Assembly (NCBI GenBank): GCA_022615275.1
Contig: JAKEHA010000100.1
Coordinates: 1-13,015 of the forward strand
DNA: 13,015 nt
DNA from: Candidatus Latescibacterota bacterium
Lineage (GTDB): Bacteria; Krumholzibacteriota; Krumholzibacteriia; WVZY01; JAKEHA01
Direction of reading: 5' to 3'
The notes beneath the pieces were generated by a model, which was not told the origin of the DNA, did no database searches, and worked only from the letters and a program-made list of their open reading frames with translations. Of the stretch, positions 5,372 through 11,355 are shown piece after piece. A program made the translations under genes and the position numbers. Numbering within the stretch: the first letter of the stretch is position 1; every line of letters starts with the position of its first letter.

Positions 5372-6613
5372 ATGGCAGCGACCCCCCGCGACGTCTCCCT
5401 CCCCTTTCTCAGCGCCGTGCAATTCGTGGCGCTGTCGGCCGATAGATTGAAGCAGTTCTCGCTGGTCGGCATGCTGGGACTCCTGGCACCGGGGTCGAGC
5501 GTGGATCTCCTCAAGCTCACGCTGTTCTCACAGGTTCCCATTCTCTTGTTCACTCCCCTCGCGGGTGTGCTGATCGATCGCTGGAACAAAGGGCTCACGA
5601 TCCTGGCGGCGTGCGTGGTGCGCGCGGTCATTCTCCTCGCATTGCCGGGCGCGTTCGCGCGCACCCAATCGCTCGACACGTTCTTCCTCGCCGCCGGAGT
5701 GCTTGCCTTCTTCGACCTCATGTTCGCACCCGCACGCTCGGCACTCTTGCCCGAAGTGGTGTCGAAGGAGCGACTGCTGGGCGCCAATGCGACCTTCTGG
5801 GCCCTGGGCATCGCGGGGACGCTGGTCGGTTTCGTCGGGGGCGGGTGGCTGTTCGAGGCGTGGTCGTGGCAATTGGCGTTTCACGTCGACGCGATTCTCT
5901 ACGTCGCCGCGGCGGCACTGATGCTCCCGCTCGTGTTCCGAGAGCGCCCGTCGAGGACGGCGCTCCCCGCGCGCGCGTCCCTGCGCGATGCCGCGCTGGT
6001 GATGGTACACGCGACGCGCGATGCGGTGGTGCTCGTGCGCGAGAGTCGCGAGCTGCGCGCGAGCCTGGGTGCGCAAGCCGCGCTCTTTGCGGTCGGCGGC
6101 ATCTTGAGCATCATCGCCATCGCGCGCATCCAGGAAGTGGCACTGGACGGCAGCGCGCGCTTCTTGAGCCAGGTAGCGGCGGCCTTCATCGGCGGGCTCA
6201 TCGTGGGAGCCTTCGTCGCGATTCCGTTTCGCGACACGCGGCTGCCGGAGCGGACCGTGTCGGTTGGGACCGTCGTGGCGGGGGTCGCCATCGCGGGCCT
6301 CGGACGCTCGGAGACCCTGATTCCGATGTGCGTGTGGTCCGCGCTCTTGGGCACGGCCATCTCGCCCGTGTTCGTGGTCACGGAAACCCTGATGCAGCGC
6401 GTGAGCCCGCGCCAGTTCACCGGCCGGGTGTTCGCGGCCCGGGAGGCCGCCATCAAGGCGGCCTACATCGGTGCCGCGGTGCTGGCGACCGCACTCGACG
6501 CGGTGCTGGACCGCACCGCGCTCCTGGTGGGGTTGGGCTTATTTCTTGCTTTGTTGGGGGTCATCCTCGAACGCACTCGTTGGTCGAGATCGGAGAAGTC
6601 GGAGAAACCATGA
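5372..6613 (+). CDS. Major facilitator superfamily transporter (MFS_3/LplT-like exporter)
   Basis: 413 residues with 10-12 hydrophobic segments, the usual MFS length. Motif A appears as AGVLIDRWNK (64-73) between helices 2 and 3. FAPARSALLPEVVSKERLLGANA (split here: FAPARSALLPEVV, 118-130, then SKERLLGANA) is the signature loop of the MFS_3 group, which includes enterobactin, macrolide and lysophospholipid transporters. The central cytoplasmic loop is about 190-225. It probably moves a small molecule or lipid across the inner membrane by proton coupling; the substrate cannot be told. ATG at 5372 has no clear ribosome binding site, but upstream sequence adds nothing family-like. Its stop overlaps the start of the next gene as ATGA, so the two are translationally coupled. 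The family is sure; the subfamily is an inference. Confidence 0.88.
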   Translation: MAATPRDVSLPFLSAVQFVALSADRLKQFSLVGMLGLLAPGSSVDLLKLTLFSQVPILLFTPLAGVLIDRWNKGLTILAACVVRAVILLALPGAFARTQSLDTFFLAAGVLAFFDLMFAPARSALLPEVVSKERLLGANATFWALGIAGTLVGFVGGGWLFEAWSWQLAFHVDAILYVAAAALMLPLVFRERPSRTALPARASLRDAALVMVHATRDAVVLVRESRELRASLGAQAALFAVGGILSIIAIARIQEVALDGSARFLSQVAAAFIGGLIVGAFVAIPFRDTRLPERTVSVGTVVAGVAIAGLGRSETLIPMCVWSALLGTAISPVFVVTETLMQRVSPRQFTGRVFAAREAAIKAAYIGAAVLATALDAVLDRTALLVGLGLFLALLGVILERTRWSRSEKSEKP

Positions 6614-7068
6614 AGAATCGCAACACCTCATCGGGCATCGTCGAGAAGATGATGAAGGAGATGTTTGCCCGCTTGCTCAACATCGAAGTGGGCCAGAGCG
6701 TGATCGAGAAGCTGGTCCCGGTCATCGAGGGCGTGACCGAAAAGATCGACGGTCAGATCGACCTCGACACCGTGCAAGGTCAGAACACGTTTCGAGCCCT
6801 GATTTGCAGCATGGTCGCGCACGGATGGGGATTGGGCATGCACCCCGACAACAATCCCAACGTCAACCTCGACTCCAAGGCACTCGACGTCAAGGTGTGC
6901 AAGGACATCCTGGTACCGATGGAAACCTTGAAGTCGATCCGCTACGTCAAGAAGGACCAGTACGGGCGCGTGCGCAAGGCACTCTTCGAACCCGACCAGA
7001 ACGCGCGCATTTGGGGATCGATCGACGAAATGTTGGAGAAGCTCGCGAAGGAAAAGTGGCAGGAGTAG
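6610..7068 (+). CDS. Conserved-looking 152-aa protein of unknown function
   Basis: 152 residues, not recognised. The ATG at 6610 overlaps the MFS stop (ATGA) and has GGAG 5 bases upstream inside the MFS gene, so expression is coupled to the transporter. There is no signal peptide or membrane helix, so it should be cytoplasmic. The first 60 residues look amphipathic-helical (VEKMMKEMFARLLNIEVG), followed by GQNTFRALICSMVAHGWGLG (58-77), a short loop rich in Asn and Pro (HPDNNPNVNLD) and a mixed alpha/beta end with KKDQYGRVRKALF. Codon use is like its GC-rich neighbours. Roles as a transporter accessory or an unrelated passenger are equally open. It ends one base before the converging HATPase gene. 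Confidence 0.8.
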   Translation: MKNRNTSSGIVEKMMKEMFARLLNIEVGQSVIEKLVPVIEGVTEKIDGQIDLDTVQGQNTFRALICSMVAHGWGLGMHPDNNPNVNLDSKALDVKVCKDILVPMETLKSIRYVKKDQYGRVRKALFEPDQNARIWGSIDEMLEKLAKEKWQE

Positions 7069-7069
7069 T

Positions 7070-7993
7070 CTAGGCCCGCGTGCCGCCGTTCTCGTTCTCG
7101 CTTCCGTTTTCGACCGCGTTCCCGTTGCGTTTTTCCAGTTCCACCACGCGCCCGCCTTCCTTGAACTGGACCGAATCCATGATGCTGCGCATCAGGTAAA
7201 CGCCGCGGCCCGACGGGCGCAGGAGCGCCTCGCCTTGGGTCGGGTTGGCCACCCTCGCCAGGTCGAACCCTTCGCCTTCGTCACGCACGCGAATGCGGAA
7301 TCGATTGGGGCTCACATAAATCTGGATGCTCACCTTCTTGTCCGCGCGCGAGCGATTGCCGTGCACGATGGCATTGGTGATGGCCTCGTCGCACGCGAGC
7401 GGCACGTTGACCCGCGTGTCCTGCGGCGGATAGCCGAATTCCTTGAGCAAGTTCGAGATGTGGTAGTTGATGCCGAGCACGTACGTTAGGTCGCTCGGGA
7501 TCGCGAAGTCTATGCGCACGCTGCCGCGTCGCATGAGATCGGGGTGGCGCTTGAAGGCGGGGACGTTGGGCACCGCGGTCGTGATCTCGCGCCCGAGGTT
7601 GACGCGCTCGAACGGTGGCAAGAGGATGCCGTGCACGCCGATCGATTGCAGGCGCAGCGCGCTCTGCTGGTCGCACTCGCCGAGCAGCGCCATCAGAACC
7701 GCCTGGGGATAATCGAGGCGCAAACGACGCAACGCGGGGATGTCGATGCGATCGCCGCGTGCTTCGACCAGGAGAACGAACGCCAGCGACAGGCGCTCGA
7801 ACTGCGCCAGCGCGTCGCAGAGTGCTTCGATGGTGGCGAAGCGCGCCGCGGAGGCCGGCGGATCCGCGCAGGAGGTGAACACGCTCTCCAGGTAAGCGAA
7901 TTCGGCCGAAACGACGAATACCGTCCGGTCGCTTCTCATCGACGGTGCGACCGGCGGTGAGCCGGGAATGGAATCAGAAGACTTCTTGGCCAT
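7070..7993 (-). CDS. Pseudo-receiver plus RsbW-like HATPase protein
   Basis: 307 residues. Residues about 23-140 have the alternating alpha/beta pattern of a response-regulator receiver, but the strand-3 aspartate position reads LLVEARGD and the strand-5 Lys-Pro is replaced by LPPF, so phosphorylation is unlikely. Residues about 160-285 are a HATPase_c_2 domain of the RsbW/SpoIIAB anti-sigma kinase type: N box DEAITNAIVHGN (202-213), G1 DEGEGFD (238-244) and G2 GRGVYLMRSIMDSV (262-275). A Gly/Asn/Glu-rich tail ends it. The likely role is ATP-dependent control of a sigma factor or partner-switching protein, in the cytoplasm. The ATG at 7993 lies 20 bases inside the zinc-ribbon gene, suggesting coupled translation; the ATG at 7939 would avoid the overlap but cut the basic leader. 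No STAS antagonist or sigma gene is adjacent. Confidence 0.85.
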   Translation of the reverse strand: MAKKSSDSIPGSPPVAPSMRSDRTVFVVSAEFAYLESVFTSCADPPASAARFATIEALCDALAQFERLSLAFVLLVEARGDRIDIPALRRLRLDYPQAVLMALLGECDQQSALRLQSIGVHGILLPPFERVNLGREITTAVPNVPAFKRHPDLMRRGSVRIDFAIPSDLTYVLGINYHISNLLKEFGYPPQDTRVNVPLACDEAITNAIVHGNRSRADKKVSIQIYVSPNRFRIRVRDEGEGFDLARVANPTQGEALLRPSGRGVYLMRSIMDSVQFKEGGRVVELEKRNGNAVENGSENENGGTRA

Positions 7994-8537
7994 CGGCCAA
8001 TATCTCGTTGAGGGCTTCCTTGAAGTAGCTGGTGGATTGCGCGGCTTCGGGGCCGACCTTTTCCTTGTAGAGCTCCCATGATTTCTTGATCTCTTCGCTG
8101 AGCGCCGTCATGAGATTGCCTTCGCGCAGCGCCTGGTCGCGACGCTCGCGATTGTAGTACAGGATATCGGAAACGAGAACACGAGCCAGTCGCTTGGCGC
8201 GATCCTCACCCTTGCCGCCGCGCCCCGACTTGCTCGGCGCCGCCGGAGCGGCGGGAGCCGCGGGTGCTTGCGCTCGCACCGGCGCGTCGTCGGAGACGTC
8301 GAGCGGCACCGCCGCCGCCTTCTTGCGCGGCGACGCGGTCGTCTCGATGTCGAGAGGCACCGCTTGGGGCGCCGGGACCGACGCCCCCACCCCCGCACCG
8401 ACCGGGACGCGCTCGCTGCGAGGCGCCAGCATGAACACCGCTTTGCACTTTGGACAGCGCACCTTGAGCGGGTTGGCCGGGACCTTCTCCTCGGAGAGGA
8501 AGTATTTTGCAGCGCAACTTTGGCACTGGATGATCAT
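7974..8537 (-). CDS. MJ0042-type zinc-ribbon protein with conserved helical C-terminus
   Basis: 187 residues. The N-terminal zinc ribbon has four cysteines, C5, C8, C28 and C31 (CQSC ... CPKC), with the AKYFLSEEKVP spacing of the MJ0042/zinc_ribbon_5 family. A Pro/Ala/Val-rich linker follows (about 40-110), then a helical domain (about 112-187) with RLARVLVSDILYYN, EEIKKSWELYKEKVG and a terminal YFKEALNEILADG. From memory, this last block recurs behind zinc ribbons in several candidate-phylum and Gemmatimonadota-type genomes, with no assigned function. ATG at 8537 has GGAG upstream at a spacing of about 9 bases. It overlaps the HATPase gene downstream by 20 bases, so the two products probably act together, perhaps in a regulatory or partner-switching unit. 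No enzyme motif is visible. Confidence 0.85.
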   Translation of the reverse strand: MIIQCQSCAAKYFLSEEKVPANPLKVRCPKCKAVFMLAPRSERVPVGAGVGASVPAPQAVPLDIETTASPRKKAAAVPLDVSDDAPVRAQAPAAPAAPAAPSKSGRGGKGEDRAKRLARVLVSDILYYNRERRDQALREGNLMTALSEEIKKSWELYKEKVGPEAAQSTSYFKEALNEILADGQEVF

Positions 8538-8625
8538 CGCGCATCACTCCGTCGGGATGCTGGCTGCGGTGCCGTCATGGTCCCCCCGGGCACCGAACGA
8601 TGTTCCCCGGCGGGCCGCGGGACGT

Positions 8626-8644
8626 CTCGGCGGCCTTCGCCGAG
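8626..8644. terminator. Hairpin between the OMP gene and the zinc-ribbon gene
   Basis: CTCGGCG (8626-8632) and CGCCGAG (8638-8644) form a perfect 7-bp stem with a 5-base loop. It sits 115 bases downstream of the stop of the outer-membrane protein gene on the minus strand. A second 7-bp stem, CGACCGG/CCGGTCG, lies at 8698-8724. Neither is followed by a T-run, so termination here is only a guess. The rest of the 221-base gap shows no gene. Confidence 0.3.
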
Positions 8645-8758
8645 GGGCACCCAGGCCTTGGGAGCAACTATCACGCCAGGAAGGACCTGCCGCGCTTCGA
8701 CCGGCGGCGAGCCCAAACCGGTCGGCAAAATCTCCCGCCCGGCGCGCGCAGTCCATCT

Positions 8759-9382
8759 CTACTGCTCCCACATGAAACCCACATTGAGCTGGTAGTACGT
8801 CAAAGAGATATCGTTGCCGGCCAGCGTTTCCGGCGTGGGCGACCAGTGATAGTGCGCGTTGACGACGAACCACGCGCCGGTCTGAAGCGGGAACACGACG
8901 CCCACCTCCGGCGACACGCCCCACTCCCACGTGTCCTCCTCGAACTCGGTGACTCCCAGGCGAAAGGTCTGAATCAACAGGTAGCCGCCGGCGTTCAACC
9001 CGACGTAAGCGCGCGTCTTTCGGCGGCTGCCGAAGTACTGGTGCACGCCGAACATGATTGGAAACGAGTTGATGTAGCGGTCCTGGGTACCCAATATCGC
9101 GCCGGATTCGAGCTCGTAGACGCCTCCGGCGCGCTCGTGGAAGACGTTCCACGCCATCGAAAGGCTCGCCACCGTACCGCCGGTCAGGGTCTTGCGAAAA
9201 TCGATGCCGGCGCCGCGGAAGCTCACCTCGTCGACGAAGAGCTGGGTGTCGTCGACCGGGATCGAAATCTGGTACGTCGCCACACCGAACCAATCCTGCG
9301 CGCGCGCGCCGGGGACGACGGCTGTGCCGACAACGGACGCGATCGCGCATGCCGTGAAGAACCGCGTGCTCGTGTGTCTCAT
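8759..9382 (-). CDS. Secreted outer-membrane beta-barrel protein
   Basis: 207 residues. A clear Sec signal peptide (1-28) ends in ARA before QDWFG. The mature part alternates polar and hydrophobic residues in 8-10 strand-like stretches (for example VGLNAGGYLLIQTFRLGV, GVVFPLQTGAWFVVNAHYHW) with charged turns between, and ends YYQLNVGFMWEQ. The near-terminal aromatic fits a BAM-recognised barrel, although the last residue is Gln, not Phe or Trp. Its size suits an 8-stranded OmpW/OmpX-like barrel; no specific family is recognised. ATG at 9382 lies 7 bases after the stop of the DUF4136-type lipoprotein gene, so the two form an operon and probably share an envelope role. Confidence 0.75.
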   Translation of the reverse strand: MRHTSTRFFTACAIASVVGTAVVPGARAQDWFGVATYQISIPVDDTQLFVDEVSFRGAGIDFRKTLTGGTVASLSMAWNVFHERAGGVYELESGAILGTQDRYINSFPIMFGVHQYFGSRRKTRAYVGLNAGGYLLIQTFRLGVTEFEEDTWEWGVSPEVGVVFPLQTGAWFVVNAHYHWSPTPETLAGNDISLTYYQLNVGFMWEQ

Positions 9383-9389
9383 CGGGCGC

Positions 9390-10049
9390 CTATTTTCCCG
9401 CGCCGAGATACGGCGATTGCGCGAAGGCCTGGTCGATGCCGTCGAGTATGCGCTCTTCGACGGCGTCGCCCTCGACGAGTCCGTTCAACGCGCCGATCCA
9501 AATCGTGGGCACAAGGGAGAGAGACGAGTCGGCGGCCGCGGGGTCGATCATCTGCATGAAGACGGTGCCGCTGCGATACGTGTACACGGTCCCGCCGCCC
9601 CCGTACCACGGGTAATAGCCCCAGCCCCAGCCCGGCGAATACGGGTAGTACCAGCCCCAATAGTCGCCCCACGGGTACCCGGTGTAACCAACTTGGTCGT
9701 TCGCCGCGACCGATACCAGCACGAACACGTCGGCCAGATTGGGGTCGGTCTCGCGGGTGAAACCGAGCGCCCCCATGTTCGACGCCACCTGCGTCAATAC
9801 GTCGTCGTCGTAGGCGCGCGAGATGTCGTCGATGCCGCCGTCCTGGACGACGTGGACGATCGTATCGGGCATGGCGTACGACTGCATCGCCGCGAAGTCG
9901 GCGTCGGGGTCGTACAGGGTGACGATGATGTCGGAGTCTTCGACGGTGAGCTGGTCGCCGGGGTAGCACGAGCCCGCGGCGGCCGCCAGCGCGAGCGCGA
10001 GAAATAATCCGACGACTCGCCCCCTCGCGGGCCGCGCTAATCCATGCAT
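9390..10049 (-). CDS. DUF4136-type lipoprotein
   Basis: 219 residues from the ATG at 10049, which has AGGA 9 bases upstream; longer frames to 10118 only add sequence before the signal. The signal peptide (residues about 10-27) leads to a lipobox-like AAGSC with C28 as the lipidation site; position -3 is Ala instead of Leu. The pattern YDPDADFAAMQSYAMPD (46-62) and the C-terminal VEGDAVEERILDGIDQAF (192-209) are typical of DUF4136 envelope lipoproteins, whose function is unknown. Inserted at 122-149 is an extremely Trp/Tyr/Gly/Pro-rich stretch, unusual for the family. It is followed 7 bases later by the OMP gene. It is probably anchored in the outer membrane facing the periplasm. Confidence 0.85.
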   Translation of the reverse strand: MHGLARPARGRVVGLFLALALAAAAGSCYPGDQLTVEDSDIIVTLYDPDADFAAMQSYAMPDTIVHVVQDGGIDDISRAYDDDVLTQVASNMGALGFTRETDPNLADVFVLVSVAANDQVGYTGYPWGDYWGWYYPYSPGWGWGYYPWYGGGGTVYTYRSGTVFMQMIDPAAADSSLSLVPTIWIGALNGLVEGDAVEERILDGIDQAFAQSPYLGAGK

Positions 10050-10092
10050 GTGGTTGGTTCCTTTCACTACTTCCGGCCGGGCGTCGAGATGG

Positions 10093-10122
10093 AATGTACG
10101 GGACGACCGCAGGACCAACCAA
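10093..10122 (-). promoter_or_regulatory. Candidate promoter of the lipoprotein/OMP operon
   Basis: On the minus strand TTGGTT (10122-10117) and TACATT (10098-10093) are separated by 18 bases and lie about 45 bases before the ATG at 10049. Both hexamers match the sigma-70 consensus at four of six positions. Plausible but weak. Confidence 0.3.
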
Positions 10123-10123
10123 G

Positions 10124-10148
10124 CAAAAACAAGGCCGTTTCGGCGCCA
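10124..10148 (-). terminator. Possible weak terminator after ada
   Basis: On the minus strand, a short GCCG-AAA-CGGC stem is followed by CTTGTTTTTG, about 35 bases after the ada stop codon. The larger hairpin GGCCC/GGGCC (about 10153-10166) precedes it. The 4-bp stem is very short for an intrinsic terminator, so this is only a candidate separating ada from the lipoprotein operon. Confidence 0.25.
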
Positions 10149-10179
10149 TCCGGCGGCCCGGACGGGCCCAACCAGGACC

Positions 10180-11253
10180 TCAACCGGCGCTGCGCGGGCG
10201 AGCGCGGCTTCGCTCGAGTTCCAGCAGTGCTTCCTTGCGCCACCGGCCGCCGCCGTAGCCCCCCGGTTCCCCGGACTTCTTGCGTACGCGGTGGCACGGG
10301 ATCACGATCGCGAGGCGGTTGGCACCGTTGGCGGTGCCCACCGCGCGCACCGCACCCGGCCGGCCGACCGCGCGCGCGATGGCTTCGTACGACTCGGTGG
10401 CACCGTACGGGATCGCCCGCACCGCCGACCATACGCGCTCCTGAAACGGCGTTCCCGGCGAGACGATGGCGACGTCGAAACGCGTCCGTCGTCCCGCGAA
10501 GTATTCGCCGAGTTCCCTCGCCGTGTGCGCGATCACGGCGTTGTGACCCGGCACGACGGCGGCCCGGAAGCGGCGACGAAGCACATCGACTTGGGTGGCG
10601 AGCATGCGTCGGGTCGCAAATTCGACCAGGCACAGCGCCGACGCCGTCGCGCCCACCACGACCGGTCCCAGCGGCGTGTCGACCAGCGCCACTTCGATGC
10701 ACTCGGTCGCGCGCGAGCGTCCCGGCGGGAGCCCGAATGTCTTCGCGAACGCGGAGCGGAATCCGCTGTGCGACTCGTAGCCGTGATCGAACACGACCTG
10801 GTCCAGGTCGGCGCCCACGCGGATGTCGTGGAGGGCGCCGGCCATGCGCCGCGAGCGGCAGTAAGCGTGGAACGTCATGCCGAAGCGGTCGCGGAAGTAG
10901 CGCCGCACGCGCGACGGGGGCAGCCCCATCGCGACCAGATCGCGGTCAAAGAGGCGCGCGGACGGATCACGATCGACGCGGCGCAGGAGTCCGTCGATCC
11001 AGTCGGGAGCCACACCGGCCGCGCGCTCGGGGCGGCAGCGGCGGCACGGCCGGTACCCCGCCGCTTTCGCGTCCGCGGGTGACGCGAAATATTCGACGTT
11101 GCGAGCGAGCGGTTTGCGCGCCGCGCATGAGGGAACGCAGAACACGCCCGTCGTGCGCACGCCGACGAAGAACACACCGTCGTACGACCCGTCGCGACCG
11201 TAGAAGGCCCGCTCCATCTCGCGCGTCGTCGGGCGTTTGGAAGTTTCGGTCAT
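10180..11253 (-). CDS. ada: Ada: methylphosphotriester/O6-methylguanine methyltransferase and transcription activator
   Basis: 357 residues, normal Ada length, with all three parts. The N-terminal zinc domain has C39, C43, C70 and C73 (TTGVFCVPSC ... YRPCRRC); C39 is the methylphosphotriester acceptor. The AraC-type DNA-binding region is about 85-180 (SRVRRYFRDRFGMTFHAYCR; DLDQVVFDHGYESHSGFRSAF). The C-terminal methyltransferase has the active site IPCHRV with C320, preceded by the conserved RAVGTANGANRLAI (303-316). It repairs alkylated DNA by suicidal methyl transfer, and once methylated at the N-terminal site activates adaptive-response genes, usually its own. ATG at 11253 has GGAGGAG at good spacing. 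It follows recG on the same strand by about 100 bases; alkA or alkB are not next to it. Confidence 0.95.
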   Translation of the reverse strand: MTETSKRPTTREMERAFYGRDGSYDGVFFVGVRTTGVFCVPSCAARKPLARNVEYFASPADAKAAGYRPCRRCRPERAAGVAPDWIDGLLRRVDRDPSARLFDRDLVAMGLPPSRVRRYFRDRFGMTFHAYCRSRRMAGALHDIRVGADLDQVVFDHGYESHSGFRSAFAKTFGLPPGRSRATECIEVALVDTPLGPVVVGATASALCLVEFATRRMLATQVDVLRRRFRAAVVPGHNAVIAHTARELGEYFAGRRTRFDVAIVSPGTPFQERVWSAVRAIPYGATESYEAIARAVGRPGAVRAVGTANGANRLAIVIPCHRVRKKSGEPGGYGGGRWRKEALLELERSRARPRSAG

Positions 11254-11336
11254 GGATTCTCCTCCGTTGGTTGCACGGAGAATGTACGTATCGTTCGAGG
11301 TGTTCCACCGATTACTGAACGTCGATTTTCGCTAGC

Positions 11337-11353
11337 GCTGCCCTTCGGGCAGC
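11337..11353. terminator. Hairpin directly after the recG stop
   Basis: GCTGCCC (11337-11343) and GGGCAGC (11347-11353) pair perfectly over 7 bp with a TTC/GAA loop, 2 bases beyond the recG stop on the minus strand. Downstream on that strand is GCTAGCGAAAATC, with no T-run. It may be a 3'-end stabiliser or a weak terminator before ada. Confidence 0.4.
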
Positions 11354-11355
11354 AA

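Noticed and set aside
5611..7068. Long frame apparently fusing MFS-antiphase sequence to the 152-aa protein
   Set aside because: The first 330 or so residues are an out-of-frame reading of the MFS gene, low in complexity and Arg-rich; the real start is the ATG at 6610.
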